A stretch of 58,000 bases of DNA, from positions 152,758,140 through 152,816,139 of the forward strand of contig CM043955.1 in assembly GCA_014529385.2 (NCBI GenBank), in the 5' to 3' direction. Shown piece by piece: positions 19,865-31,979 of the stretch. The notes beneath the pieces are model-generated. The model was given only the letters and a program-made list of their open reading frames with translations. It made no database searches and was not told where the DNA came from. This DNA comes from Adiantum capillus-veneris. Lineage: Eukaryota > Streptophyta > Polypodiopsida > Polypodiales > Pteridaceae. A program made the position numbers and the translations under genes. Position 1 is the first letter of the stretch, and the number at the start of each line of letters is the position of its first letter.

Positions 19865-20173
19865 AATGAAATGTTATATTAAACGTCTTCAAAAGGCCAA
19901 AATGACCTATAAGACCAAACTGATACAATCTTGGTGGATCTAATACAATGTCTGGGTACAAAAATAAAATGAAGTAAAGTGAAAAACTAAAATCTTAACT
20001 ACTAGAACTAAGCAACTAGTTGGAACTGTGTAGGATATGAGTAGCGGGGTGAGAGTAGTGGCTAGGGGCTAATGCAACACAATGTGGGTGTCCGTGTGGA
20101 AATATAATGGGTGAGAGCTTATACAAAGGCTGATACAAGATGAGCAGGATGTACATTCCTCAAAAGAGCTAAA

Positions 20174-21019
20174 TCATAGGCAATCCATCATCAGTCGCTG
20201 GTGGATCTCATCAATCTCCTCCATGTTAAATAGTTTGATCGAGCGTCGTGCATGTCGGGCCAAAGTGATCCGAATCCTCTCATGCAGCCTCTGTCGATGC
20301 TGTGTAGTCCTCCATAGTCGTGGGTGTCTAGATCTCCCTAGCTCGGTTGCTCGATCGATCAATGTGCCTCTGGTGTGAGGAGAATGTGAGCTCTGTTGTG
20401 GTAGTTGCTCCTCTGGCTGCCCACTGTCCACTATGAAGTAGTCTGTGATCCGTCTCTGAGACTGGCTAGCCTCGCCTCTCATCGAGCTCCCTCTGTGTCT
20501 ACGCAGCTCCAGCAAAAACAGACCTAGACATCTCTGGTTTTCATATCCCATGACTCTAGAGAGTGCTCCAAATCCCTCTCTGAACAGGCAGTGAAAGCGG
20601 CCTCGTATCTCATAGTAAAATGGGCAGTCTGTCTCAAGCTCCATGTGACATAGGAGACATGTCTTGGCCTCTGTTGATACTCTGTTGTATCTACTAGTCT
20701 TGATTCGAAGCTGGTGTGAAGATGTGCGTATCTGGCCAATAGCACATCGTATCCCATGAGATAAGTGGGTATCCATGTATCTGGGTCTCTTCACAAAACC
20801 ATCCTCAGTAAGCTGGAGAAGACGCTCTATATAGAAAGCCATCTTCGTGCCCAACTCTTGTGCCGGCTGTATCCAAGTCCTCCTAGTATCTAGCTGAGTC
20901 AAGTTTTGGCAGATGAGCCTGGTGATCTTGGACTGTGTAAGCGTCAAAGATGGTGCATCCGATGAGTACTCGAAGTGGGGCAATCTGTCCATGTTGAACC
21001 CATGTACCTGAAACCATGT
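20174..21019 (-). pseudogene. LINE ORF2, C-terminal part
   Basis: An open frame of about 272 residues continuing the LINE at 22209-24900 after removal of the solo LTR. It carries WIQPAQELGTKMAFY, HLSHGIRCAIGQIRTSSH and a Cys finger start CLLCHMELETD followed at once by FYYEIRGRFH. In related LINEs a His and a further Cys lie between these blocks. Here about seven residues appear deleted in frame, so the C-terminal CCHC finger is incomplete. The C-terminal third is Arg/Gln-rich. The region 19870-20173 to its left looks like 3' untranslated sequence; I see no gene in it. Confidence 0.75.
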
Positions 21020-22208
21020 TGTAAGGTGCAGTGGAAGTGAATGTTTGAACTTTGCTTCGAACTGTACTCAAGGTTCCTTTTACTTACAGAAGGGAGAGCC
21101 TTCCGTTCCTTTAGTGAGAGAGTGCAATGGACACAAACAAAGTGGATGGACACTGTGAATAGTGCATGAAACTGAGAGATAAAGAAGAGAATACGACACC
21201 AGAGACGTAAAACCCTCCTCCAAAGGCCCCACTCTCTATGGCAAGAGCGGTCTACTTATGATTGCACAAATCTCTACAATGCTTGGACTTGCCAACGATG
21301 TCGACGACGATGAGGACGACGACGAGACGAGCTGAAATTTGAAAATGCTAATGGCTGAAATGTACAAATCTTTATCTGCTGAATTCTGACTCTATGTCGG
21401 TGACGATGTCAATGACGACGATGCGACGACGACGCGCTGAAAACGCAGATGCTTTGAAATCTGCGTTTTCTGGGCTGAATCTACAAACATCACGGGATCT
21501 GACTGTACGGCGAGGTTCGGGACTTCTTCTCCAAGTGCTAAAGGCTGAAAATTGAAAATGCTGGTGTTTCTTGATGTTCCGTCGCAGTGAATCTGCAAAA
21601 CGCTAGGGTATGATGCAGATTCAAAAACGCTAGGGCTGAAATGGTCTTCTGTTGTCGCCAGTTGTTCTACAAATGCAAAACGCTAGGCTGATCTGCTGTG
21701 TCGTGATGACGCCGGGGCTGATCTGCTGTGCACAAAACGCCAAGGCTGATCTGATGCAAAAACGCTTGGTCCTCAGATGGCTGAAAATGCTAGGGCTACT
21801 GCGGGTGTTGGTCTTGTTGAGAAGTTGTTTGTTGAGCAAGGTGCTCCTGCAGCCTCTTCTACCAGAAAGTGCTAACTGTGGTTTGCTTATATATTAACTT
21901 AGCAAAATTGCCCTACCTACTTTCCAACAAAAGTCACTTAAAATAATAAGTTAAGAAAGTCAAAAATAGGGAAAATAGGTTAAATGCACTGGAAAATTAC
22001 CCTGAAGGATTCTGATGGGAATGCTTATGATCATGCAATATGCAACCAAAGGATATGCATCTACACTAAGTGCCTGGGCATGCACGGTCTGCGAACAGAC
22101 TCACAAAGGTGCCAGAACATTTCTAAATCTAGACTGACTGGACTGATTGAACCCTTGTCGTGTTGTAGCTTGTCCACGGACACATAGGTTTGGCTGTGTC
22201 ACGTAACA
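21020..22208 (-). mobile_element. Solo family A LTR inside the LINE
   Basis: On the minus strand it runs from TGTTACGTGACAC (22208) to CACTGCACCTTACA (21020), about 1189 bp. Neither side has a primer-binding site or polypurine tract. Flanks are CATGT (21015-21019) and GATGT (22209-22213), a 5-bp duplication with one mismatch, and LINE coding sequence continues on both sides. The usual TATA box and AGCGTTTT motifs are present. Confidence 0.85.
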
Positions 22209-22362
22209 GATGTCATCTCCTCATACCAGCATGTTGTGTCTCCTTGCAAACCTAACTATCGAGAGGACTCAAGTGCTACGCGGGCATATCTGTCTCTGGC
22301 GAGGAGGTCCCACAAGCGGTGTAAAAGGAGACTGATTTGGTAAGCGCCTCAACCACTAATTT

Positions 22363-22407
22363 TGGGGGGGGAGGGGGGGGGGAGGGGGGGGGGGGGGGGG
22401 GGGGGGG
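22363..22407. repeat. Poly-G tract in the LINE
   Basis: About 45 bases, nearly all G, interrupted by a few A. It breaks the LINE frame between WGDMEKPLVS and the following Ala-rich segment. Homopolymer length may be unreliable. Confidence 0.85.
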
Positions 22408-23029
22408 TTGGCGGCTAGCTCTGCTCAAATAATTTCATGTGGTACTGAAGCCTTGGCTCTAATAAGCCGCGAGATCATAGAGACTAGAGGCTTCTCCATG
22501 TCTCCCCATCCATCAACGCGACCCGACCTCTCGTGATGGTCCAATGAAGGCCACCAGAGTGTCAAAAAGCCAGAGCTTCGTCCGAGGCTCTTGAAATTGA
22601 ATCTGTGAACACATTCTCTCCAATCCACCCAATGCTGCATGTTCTTTAGTCAGTCAGTGTTTGTTGCTCTCCTCAATGAAAATGCTGGTCCACTAAAGAC
22701 CACCCCAAGGTAGGTGTAAGCATCCGTATACTCTACTCTCTCTTGGCTGTATGTGAATGTGGGTGTTGATCTCCTGGCCCATTGTGGGGTGGTGTTAAAC
22801 ACCATAACCTTGGTACCAAGGTTGACAGACAGACCACTGTTGTGAGCAAACCTTTGCAAAGCATCCAAGTGACATTGCATCCCCTTTGTAGAGTCGGAGA
22901 TCAACACAATATCATCAACATATAACAATAGTGGAATCCATGTCCCTGCCAACTATTCACCTCTATCGCCCTCTCTCTCAATATAGTCAGAAACCTCATC
23001 CACATACATATCAAATAGAGTAGGAGAGA

Positions 23030-23209
23030 GTGGGCAGCCTTGCTTCACCCCGATAGTGGAGTGAACTAATGTAGATAACCCCTCTGGAGTGCGTACTTCC
23101 CCCACTACTGACCTATATAGTGGGCAGCCTTGCTTCACCCCGATAATGGAGTGAACTAATGTAGATAACCCCTCTGGAGTGCGTACTTGCCCTACTACTG
23201 ACCTATATA
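23030..23209 (-). repeat. In-frame 90-bp tandem duplication in LINE RT
   Basis: The units 23030-23119 and 23120-23209 are nearly identical (a handful of mismatches). Each encodes YRSVVGxVRTPEGLSTLVHS followed by GVKQGCPL, so the RT motif GVKQGCPL occurs twice. Confidence 0.85.
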
Positions 23210-24721
23210 ATGCCATAATCCCCCATATCAGCTTTGTGGGTACTCCCATCTCGTGTAGTTTGAGCATCAATCTAGCTCTACGCCCCGTGTCAAATGCTTT
23301 GCGGAAGTCCACAAAGCTACAAAAGACCCGTCTCCCATGTGATTTGCCCTCCTTGATAATGGCTTTGAGTGTCAGAATGTGATCAAGAGTAGAAAAACCT
23401 CTCCTGAACCTTGCATGCCCGACTGCATGTATACCCTCTCTCTCTGCCCATCTACTTAGTTGCTGCTCAAGAATGGATGAGTACAACCGTGGCAATGTGT
23501 GTCCAATCATGATAGTGCACTAATTCCCAAGCCTTATAGGGTCTCTTGACTTGAAGATAGGTACAATAGTAGAGAAACTCCAAGTATCAGGCAAACCCAC
23601 CCCCCACATGGCACGGTTGAACATCACTGCTAGAAGCTTTGCGAGCAGATCCCTGGCATGTATAAAATGCTCAGCCACTAAGCCATTATGATCATATGCT
23701 CTCCCAGTCCTCATCCTATCAATGGCCTTCTTCACCATCTCAACGGTGAAAAAAGCGGGTCCAAAAGAGGCGGCTGTCCAAGAACTATGTACAGAGATTA
23801 CGCATATTGGCCCCAGGCCTCTGTAGAAGTAATGGCAGGAGGGGAGGAGTGCTCATGAAAGAGTCGCCATGCCTCACCTGAGTCTTGACTCAAGAATAGT
23901 TGATATAGATCCTGCTCTAGTCGAGCCAAAAATGCCCTCTTCTTCCGCCGCACTAGGCGTCAAAAGGCAATATGTGACTGTCTATGAGTTATGTCCCCCA
24001 AAACCACCTCCCTCTAAAATATGGCTCTCGTCTCACGGCACTCCTTATCATACCAGCCGTTTTGGGACATGCTCCCAGAACGTCGTCTCTGCTCAGGCTC
24101 GGTGTGTGGATATGCCCTTGTTGCTGCATCATGCAATGTTTGTGTCAGTATAGTAGTAAGCTCCTCTAGAGGTCGCCTTGGCTCCTCAATGCACATGCAT
24201 CTGTAGATCCCATCTTTGTAGACACAGTCCGTCTCTCGTGTAAAGGTGTAGCAAGTAGGGGCTGCTATCTCTAGTATGTGTGCTACATTAAACTGGAAAG
24301 AAATGGTCATCGACACAAGGGCATGATCTACTGCCACACCAACAGGTCTAGGTCCAACTGTGAGGTCTTGGATACTAGAGATAAAGCTCGGTTGTGCCAT
24401 GACATAATCCACTGTGCTGGCTCCATGTGTGTGGAAAGCATGTAAAACCTCCAACAACAAGAAATCTCTGCAGGCCATTCAAAATGGCCAATCCATGTGC
24501 AGTCCCCATGTCTATCAAGTGCGGTCCATACTCGGTATGCTCCACATCTTGTGATATTCTAGATGGCCCATCTCTGCAACATCATCCTCCCTCAGCATCT
24601 CCTCTGAAGTATCATAAAATATTGTCTGGTGATGGGCAGTCCTAGCATTGAAGTCCACTAGGATGATAATGTCACCATCCCAGAGAACTCCCATATCTCA
24701 TCGTCCAAATTAGAAACGGGA

Positions 24722-24895
24722 GAGTGTCCTCTAGGAGGTGTATATACTGACGTACTCGAAGGAAAGTAGCAAATAGCAAGGTAGGGGTATCTGTCTGTCT
24801 CTACCCTCAATCTAGAGTGTCCTCTAGGTGATGTATATACTAACAAGTAGCAAATAGCAATGTAGGGGTATCTGTCTATCTCTGCCCTCAGTCTC
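24722..24895 (-). repeat. Tandem duplication in the LINE endonuclease
   Basis: GAGTGTCCTCTAGG starts at 24722 and again 93 bp later at 24815. Both copies encode a RYPYxAICY segment followed by PRGHS. The second copy lacks about 10 bases near its middle. A phase-preserving offset, independent of the RT duplication. Confidence 0.75.
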
Positions 24896-25425
24896 ACCCA
24901 TATGTACCTAGCCTATTCATCCCTGCGGGCTTTATGTATCAATGGTTGCAACTCCTCCCTAAATAAGAGTGCCACTCCGCCTGAGCCTCATCCTCTACGC
25001 TCTGATCGAGTTTCTTGTCTACAAGCTCTCCCATGGCCAATGCCTCTCTCTCCCTCTCTCTCTTTATAACAAATAAATAAATATATATGTATATACAAGG
25101 GGGGTCGTGCACATTTGTGGCCAATATGACGGCTTTGACGATTGTACTGGGGCTTTGACTCTATCTTTCTTTTGTGTTTACATCGACCCAAGAGAGCAAG
25201 AGGAGAGCATGGGGCTCCAAGTTCAGATTAGGGGGAAGATTAGGGTTAAATGTGCTATGTGTGTAATGATAGACAGTGGGTGTGTGCGTGGCTTTCTCTC
25301 TCAGTGCTCTCCCATTTGTATCCGCTGACATGTGGCATAGTGTGGCATAGTGTGCCCAGGGGCCTGATGTAACTCAGAATAGAAGATGATGTCCCTCCCA
25401 GTGAAACTATCCTCAAAAGCACCCA

Positions 25426-26137
25426 TGTCACAAACTGCTGACGTGTCAAACCATTGAAAAACTGAGCCAACCTGCAGATCGTGGCCAAGGGGCCTAAACC
25501 CTAAGTGAAGAAGCCAAAGCAGCAAAAGAAGTTTTACCAACTGGCAAAGTCTTGCAGAGTGGCCTATTTTTAAAGAAGAGTTACCACCAACTTATTGGAC
25601 CCCGTCCGATGGGGCCCACATGAACTAAAGATATTAAAATAAAGCAGGACCAACACACACACACACACACACAAGCTAACTTGCACAAAAGATAACGTGG
25701 TAGACTATACGGATTTCCGGATTTCACACTGACTGCTGACGTGGCAGATTGTATGAATTTCTGTGTTTTGCGTTGACAAGTGCTGAGTTGGCACTATACG
25801 GATTTACGTTGCGGTGATTTTTCAGCGCCAGCTATTGAGTTTGAAGGCTTTTCATTTAAACTGCTTTTCATAGGCCAAGGCCTTTAAATAAGTACAGAGG
25901 GCTTAGTTTTAGCATGCTTCAGTACGAAGGTGCAGAGCGTGAGTACCGACATTGTACTGAGTTAAAGTAATATAGAGAAATACCGAAAGGAGCACCAAGG
26001 TTTGGGGCCAATACTCTCTGAGGTCAAACTTCGCCACTCCCCGTGTCGTCTCTCTCTTTCAATTCAAATGTTATTGAAGTGCTTAAAGTTGTTCAGTTTG
26101 TTTTTTTCCATTGGCACGTGGTGCCCGTCTTGTGACA
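25426..26137 (+). mobile_element. Chromovirus LTR (family B), 5' type
   Basis: Starts TGTCACAAACTG and ends GTCTTGTGACA, 712 bp, followed by a degenerate initiator-Met primer site (TGGTATCAAAGC, 26139-26150). Shared blocks with the 3' LTR at 39006-39553 are TGTCACAAACTG, CTATACGGAT, AAAGAAATACCGAAAGG and TTTGGGGCCAATA. The flank is ACCCA, which does not match the flank of the LTR at 39006, so the two LTRs are probably not from the same insertion. The stretch 24901-25425 to its left shows no gene beyond LINE remnants. Confidence 0.75.
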
Positions 26138-26150
26138 ATGGTATCAAAGC

Positions 26151-26870
26151 ATCAAGCGTGTGCTTTTCTCAAAGCATACCGGTCCTACATAAGAGCTGAT
26201 AGAGCAAACCGTCGCTTCCAAAGGCTACTCTGCATGCTCCGCCTTACTTCTTCGCGCATGGGGTGCGCTCCCGTCTTCATCGCTCTGCCTTACAAGGCAT
26301 AAGCCCAAAAGATCACTTGCAAGAGAAGGATCTAGGATTTGTTTCGAGCTGCAGTTTTTATGAGACGCAATGTCATGCAATGATGGAAGTCTATAGCTAT
26401 AACGCCACACACTCCAAGGACTTGGCAAGCTTTCAAGAAAATTTTTGCCCGAAGTTTTATGGTTTCTAACATCTTCCTTCGAAGTGCAACTTTTGGCAGA
26501 GTGGGGTATCGTGAAATGCTTGCCATGGAAACCCTAGCAGATTATACCTTGAAATTTCTCAACATTTCTCAATAGGTGTCTCTTCTCGAGCTGATAACCT
26601 TGGAGGTCCGGTGTGATTGCTATGTCTTGGGACTACCATTGCCACCAAAGGAACATTGTCTGATGGACCATGCTATGGTCGGCTACGACACTATGGAAGG
26701 AATCTAACCCTAATTTTTGGTCCAGGTTGCAAGATGGAAAGTCATTCAATTTTTCGAGCTCGACTGATATCGAGATTGCTTTTTAAGTTTGGATTTTGTT
26801 TGAGTTATGTTTGAGAACTTGTTTGGTGATCCTGTTTGGAATTTGTTAGAAGTGTGTCCACGGCCTCCTC
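26151..26870 (+). other. Chromovirus leader then unassigned sequence
   Basis: 26151-26320 matches the leader at 17857-17940. From about 26340 to 26870 I see no Gag or pol motifs and no open frame above 80 residues. Probably decayed element sequence. Confidence 0.5.
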
Positions 26871-26889
26871 TCTACTCAGATAACCTTGG

Positions 26890-27008
26890 GAGCACTAAGA
26901 GTAGGACCCTCGAACATTGTACTTTGCGAAGCATAATAATAAAGAAATACCGAGAAGGGGTCACTCTTTGGGGCCAATGCATTTGGGCGTCGTGCCGTGT
27001 TGGCTCTC

Positions 27009-27072
<64 letters not shown>

Positions 27073-27192
27073 TCCATTAAAGTTATTTACAGTTTCTCTC
27101 ATGTCTTACAATTGATCTTCGGCTTAGGGTGTCGAAGTCTCTCGACTCTCACTCTTTCCCTACATCCACCACTTTGACATCCATTTGGACTG
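26890..27192 (+). repeat. Family B-like LTR 3' part with long CT run
   Basis: AAAGAAATACCGAGAAGG and TTTGGGGCCAATGC match the transcribed end of family B LTRs. A CT run covers 27004-27075. It is followed by TTACAGTTTCTCTC and CAATTGATCTTCGGC, which recur inverted at about 19740-19790, so the two places carry the same LTR-leader subfamily. Confidence 0.6.
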
Positions 27193-27197
27193 AGTTG

Positions 27198-27675
27198 TGT
27201 CACGTGACACGTCCAACCCTATGTGTCCGTGGATAAGCTACAGCATCACCAGGGTTCCGTTCAGTCAAGTCAATTTAGAATAGGAAGTGATCTGGCACTT
27301 TTGTGAGTCTGTTCGCAGACCGTGCATGTCCAGACGCTTAGATTAGATGAAAATCCTCTGGTTGTACATAGCATGATCATCATACTTCCATTAGAACCCA
27401 TTAGGAGCATTTTTACAATGCATAGACCTATTTTCCCTATTTTTGACATTTTTCACTTATTATTTTTAAGTGACTTTTGTTGGTAACTAGGTAGGGCAAT
27501 TTTGCTAAGTTTGTATAAGTAGAAACCTAGTGCTAGCACTTTCTAGGAGAAGAGGCAGCACGAGCACACGCTCAACAGGCAACTTCTCAACAGAACCCCC
27601 GAGAGCCCTAGCGTTTTTGCATCACATCAAAAGGCTGGCGTTTTTGGATCAAATCAGCGAGTGTTTTTGCATTGG
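27198..27675 (+). mobile_element. Family A LTR, left part of the split 5' LTR of element A3
   Basis: Starts TGTCACGTGACACGTCC and matches family A LTRs up to TTTGCATTGG at 27675, where it stops abruptly and chromovirus gag follows. The missing remainder of a family A LTR, starting at the same position (CAACAGCTTGG), lies inverted at 45455-46183. AGTTG at 27193-27197 matches the inverted CAACT at 42259-42263 beyond A3's other LTR. Together these identify it as one part of a single LTR cut by an inversion. Confidence 0.85.
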
Positions 27676-28585
27676 AACTGGCTGAAATTTAAAAGGATTT
27701 TTATTTCTTCGTGGTTGACTCGGGAGTACGAACGCGACATATGAACTGCTTGGAACCATCTTCAGATGATCAAGAAAGATTCATTGGACGCATATTGCGA
27801 GAGATTCAGGAGCTCTTTTCTACCAACCTCTTCATTTAAGAAGATCTCGTTCAAAGAACAGATTGAGCGGTTTACTTTGGGACTTCCTATAGAGATCCGA
27901 GATCACTGCTTAGAGCAAAAGTAAGATTCCATTCAGGAACTGATCAATCGTGCGAAACGGAATTGTCATCTAATCAGGCACCCCACAGATGAAATCATGA
28001 CTCAAAGGACCAAACATACTTCGAACAATAAAAGTAGAAAGAAGAAGAGCACCTGGCATGGACGTAGCCATTACACCTGTCATTGGCAAACTTCGGTTGA
28101 ATTGTCAGGGGTATTTGGGGCACGAGGACTTCTACATAATGCCCTTGGAAGGTTGTGATGACCTTCGGGGAATTCCGTGGTACCATAGAACAACGACGTT
28201 GTCGACTATCGAACAAGAAAAGCAACTTTGACTACATAGAAGGACCGAACTATTGTACTTGATGTGAAACTTAAAGGGCGAGTCTGTCTCTATTGTATCG
28301 GCTTCGGGCCTTTCAAAATTAATGAAATCCAGTCTGTTTGTTTACTCAATCTTTTTGAAAGAGTTGAATGATGAGAATAGGACAAATATGTCTCAACTTG
28401 ATAAAGAACACCAAGATTTTCTCCACACTCATGCCGATTGCTTTTCAGAGAGCTTGCCAGGCGAGTTACCACCCGCTCGTCCTCAGGATCATACCATTGA
28501 TCTGATACTTGGAAGCACACCACCGAACCGGCCACCTTATATGTGAGCCGAGCCTAGAATGAAGAGATTATGAACCAAGTGAAAG
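27676..28585 (+). pseudogene. Chromovirus Gag C-terminal part, protease remnant and RT start
   Basis: Reads NWLKFKRIF then SWLTREYERD, DSLDAYCERFRSSF, EQIERFTLGLP (Retrotrans_gag end), stop codons near 27922, then a protease-like remnant (YLGHEDFYIMPLEGCDDLRGIPW near 28120) and the linker before RT (DHTIDLILGSTPPNRPPYM near 28490-28540). The protease active-site motif was not found. At 28585 the frame is interrupted by element A2 and resumes at 35773. Its upstream Gag lies inverted at 46184-46870. Confidence 0.8.
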
Positions 28586-29783
28586 TGTCACGTGCACATC
28601 TAACCCTATGTGTACGTGGACAAGCTACTTCATGACATGGGTTCGGTTCAGTTCAGTCAGCCTAGATTAAGAAGTGACCTGGCGCTTTTGTGAGTCTGTT
28701 CGCAAACCGTGCATGTCCAGACACTTAGAGTAGATGCATATCCTCTGGCTGTACACAACATGATCATCAGATTTCCATCAGAACCCATCAGGAGCATTTT
28801 TACAATGCATAGACCTATTTTTTCTATTTTAGCCAATTTTCACTTATTATTTTTAAGTGACTTTTGATGGGAACTAGATAGGGTAATTTTGATAGCCAAG
28901 TATATAAGAAAACCCAACGCTAGCATAATCTGGCAAAAAAGGCAGCAAGAACCACGTGTTCGACAGTGCACCTTCTCAACAAGACCCCCGACAGGAGACA
29001 TAGCATTTTCAGCCATCCAGAAGGCCTATCCTTTTCAACATTTACAGATTGGCAAGCATTTTGCAGTTGTGGATTAAGCCCGGCAGCAATACTCAGCAGA
29101 TACCTAGCATTTTTGCAACAAGACAAATTCAACCCCTAGTGTTTTTGCATCATCATGTCAACCTAGCGTTTTGTAGTTTCCGGCGACATTCAATCCCTCT
29201 GCATTAGCGTTTTCAGTGTTTAGTATTCAGACACCGTAGTAGAAGTGCCGACCCTCGCATATCTCACCTTCCCGCAGCAGATCCTCGCCGCACGGTCAGA
29301 TCAGCCACAGTTTGCAGTTTCAGCCCGGAAAAAGCTGATTTCAGCATCTGCGTTTTCAGCGCGTCGTCGTTACATCGTCGTCATCGCCGTCGTCACCGAC
29401 ATAGAGTCTGAATTCAGCAGATAAAGATTTGCAAATTTCAGCCATTAGCGTTTTTGGATTTCAGCCCGTCTTGTCGTCGTCGACATCGTCGGCAAGTCCA
29501 AGCGTTGTAGAGATTTGTGCAATCAATAGTAGACCGCTCTCGCCATAGAGAGTGGGGCCTTCGCAGGAGGGTTTGACAACACTTGGGTGTCGTATTCTCT
29601 TCTCTCTCTATCTCTCAGTCTCGGCACCTTCATTCACAGTGTTTATTCACTTTGTTTGTGATCATTTGCACTCTCTCACTAAAGGAACGGAAGGCTCTTC
29701 CTTTCCGTAAGTAAAAGGAACCCTTGAGCACAGTTCGGAGCACTCATCTTGAGCATCAACATTCACTTCCGCTGCACCTTACA
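28586..29783 (+). repeat. 5' LTR of A2
   Basis: 1198 bp, TGTCACGTGCACATC to CTGCACCTTACA. TATA-like AAGTATATAAGAAA lies near 28897-28910 and AGCGTTTT-type motifs follow. The terminal palindrome is broken by a small change (GTGCAC). Confidence 0.9.
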
Positions 29784-29784
29784 T

Positions 29785-29796
29785 TGGTATCAGAGC
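29785..29796 (+). other. Primer-binding site of A2
   Basis: TGGTATCAGAGC, as in A1, one base after the LTR end. A leader without a usable ATG frame runs from here to about 30200. Confidence 0.9.
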
Positions 29797-30221
29797 TTTG
29801 ACAGTGTTCTGTATCACTCAAGAAAAGAACCAAAGAACTTTTTTGCTTATTGCGGTCGCACGTAACCAAGGTCCTTTGGGGCGTGTCGATTCCTAATCGT
29901 GTTTTTGAAGAGTGACAGGAAACCCAAGAAAGAAGGGCTTGTACAGTCTCCCCTTGTCTCTCTTTTTACTCATCGAGAGCGGACCGTGCACTTAGCGACC
30001 GGCCAATTGACGTAGGTGGAAAAAAGCAACCTTGGTGTAAGCGCAAGGCCGCCAAGGGGTGCGCTCGCGGGAAAGAGAAGAGCTCGGGTAAAGAGAAGAT
30101 CCTTCTTAACACAGATTGCAAGCTAAAGAAGAACCTCAAGAACCAAGACCCACAAGAACCAAAGTTTCTCGTGAACTTCAGAGCCCAAAACTTCAAGTGT
30201 ATGGTCATTACCTGAAGCGGA

Positions 30222-31640
30222 ATGGATACTTTGCATAGAGGTGATGAGCATGGCAGTGGCGAAGAACAATTTTCCCCATCAGGAGGTTTTTCTGACCCTC
30301 CCTCTTCCCCATCTACGCCAAGGATTGCACCAAATCCTATGGAGGCTTTAGTCAAATCGACAATGGACATGATGCTTTACCACAAAGCGTGACACCAAGA
30401 AAGACGGGACTCCTTGGATCGCGAGCTTGAGCAAGCGCGCTTGGCAATCGAGGAACGAAAAGAAAGAAAAGTGGCGGCCGCAGAAAGACAGACAACCATT
30501 GAGCGTGAACGTGAGCAAGCGCGCTTGGCGGCCGAAGCAAGAAAAGAGGCGGCCGAAAAAAGACAGGCAACCATTGAGCGTGAGCGTGAGCAGGCGCGCT
30601 TGGCAGCCGAAGCAAAAAAGGAGGCAGCCAAAGAGAGACGAGTGGCTTTTGAGGCAGAGCGTGAGGCGCAGAGAGACCAACGCATGCAAGAGTTGGTCCG
30701 AGAGGTTCTCACCTCGAAACCGAAGCCGGCCAAAGATGTTGGTGGTTCATCAAGTGGCACAAGCCGAGATTCGAACTCCAACAACCCCGTCACCGAGAAG
30801 CTGACTTTTAGTAAGTATGACAATAAGATTGATGCCACAATTATTCATTTTTTGTTGTCAATTTAATGCTTACTTTGCGACAACTAAGAAGACAAGAAAT
30901 TGCAAGGTTTTGACGACAGCTATGTACCTTGCCGGTGATGCCATTAATTGGTACCACGCATGGCAAGAGGCACAATTGACCGCGCACCTAGAGGAAGCCG
31001 AGGAAGGCACACCCCTTTCCTTCAATTGGGTCGACTTCCGAAACAAGCTCAAGGCGCAGTTTATGCCACCACAGTACCTCGCACGATTGAAGGACGATTG
31101 GCGTGGTCTCAAGCAAAATGGTATTCCAGTTATGTCTTTCTGTAATCGTGTTTTGCAGCTCAGCACTCAATTACGTAAATCACATTATGAGCGCAAAGAG
31201 GCATTTCTTTATGGATTGGATGAGCATATCAAGTTTGATGTCGAGGTGCTCGATCCAATCAACCTCAACAAGGCGGTAGCGATTGCTCTCGCACAAGAGA
31301 TGAAGCACAACAAGGGAAAGCCTAAGAAAAACAAGGCTTCCACAAGTACCTCTCAGACTTCTGAGAACCCTCAGAACGGTAAGAATGGTAACTCTTCTAA
31401 CCAATCTTCCAATAGTCTCTCAGAAAAGAACTCTTCAAATGAACTTAAGGGTGAAGCTAACACAATTGCTAAACCTAGGCTCCCTCTAGATGAAAAAGCA
31501 CAACGAGGAATTTTAGGAGGATACATCACGTCGGAAGAACAAAGAATTTATTCTAAAGAAGGTCATTGTTTTATTGTCACATCAAGGGTCACATAAAAAG
31601 AACATGTCCTAAGCTTGAACCTAATGAATCTAAAGAACCC
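30222..31640 (+). pseudogene. Family A Gag (copy A2)
   Basis: Starts MDTLHRGDEH. TGA near 30391 replaces a Trp codon. A long coiled coil (30414-30690) is built from a repeated 26-residue block (EREREQARLAAEA and KEAAEKRQATI types). A Ser/Asn linker, FSKYDNKIDATI, leads to the capsid-like region (AMYLAGDAINWYHAWQEAQ), which is reached after a frameshift near 30866. The zinc knuckle (CHIKGHIKRTC) follows a frameshift near 31570. This copy keeps the linker lost in A1, so together they show the full Gag layout. Confidence 0.8.
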
Positions 31641-31979
31641 ATAGAACCCACTTCCTCTGTCAATGCAATAAATGAGAACACGAGTGTGACCCAAGTCTCT
31701 CATGATCCTTCCATTGATGAATCTCTCATTAAGTGTTATGGTCATGTGAAGGGTCAGCGTTTTGTCATATTGTTTGACCCAGGCAGTATGCATGATTTGA
31801 TTAGTGACTCTCTTGTCAAAAGAGCCCGCTTGGAGGCTAGCAAGACATCTCCTTTCGAGGTGTCAGGCTTCTCTCCCGGTATGGACTCTCTTATCACGCA
31901 AGAGTGCCTTGCTGCTTTGTTCACTGTTCAACGAGTGTCGTTCCGCAAAAAAATTGTAGTCTCCTCTTTCAGGATGTGA
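31641..31979 (+). pseudogene. Family A retropepsin-like domain (copy A2)
   Basis: In the same frame as the zinc knuckle. FVILFDPGSMHDLI again has Asp-Pro-Gly. After FSPGMDSLITQE the frame shifts near 31965, just before the LG motif, which continues in another frame (MLLGIRRF). Comparison with A1 gives an uninterrupted ancestral Gag-protease frame. Confidence 0.75.

Larger units (their letters stand above)
22209..24900 (-). pseudogene. LINE ORF2: endonuclease and reverse transcriptase
   Basis: Read leftward: an APE-type endonuclease part (YPYLAICY near 24770, DFNART near 24640, VDYVMAQPS near 24400, VDHALVS near 24320), then RT with SFVDFRKAFDT near 23310, GVKQGCPLSPTLF near 23040 and the catalytic YVDDIVLISD near 22915, then LVSMISRLIRAKASVPH near 22460. 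This is the domain order of target-primed plant LINEs. Several frames are needed because of stops and shifts. Two in-frame tandem duplications lie in the endonuclease (24722-24895) and RT (23030-23209). The conserved G of the GDFN motif is V. Confidence 0.82.

Noticed and set aside
19755-19961. Reading frames made of long Ser-Leu or Arg-Glu runs at 19719, 26807, 50377, 51758 and 52119
   Set aside because: They translate CT/GA microsatellites and are not proteins.
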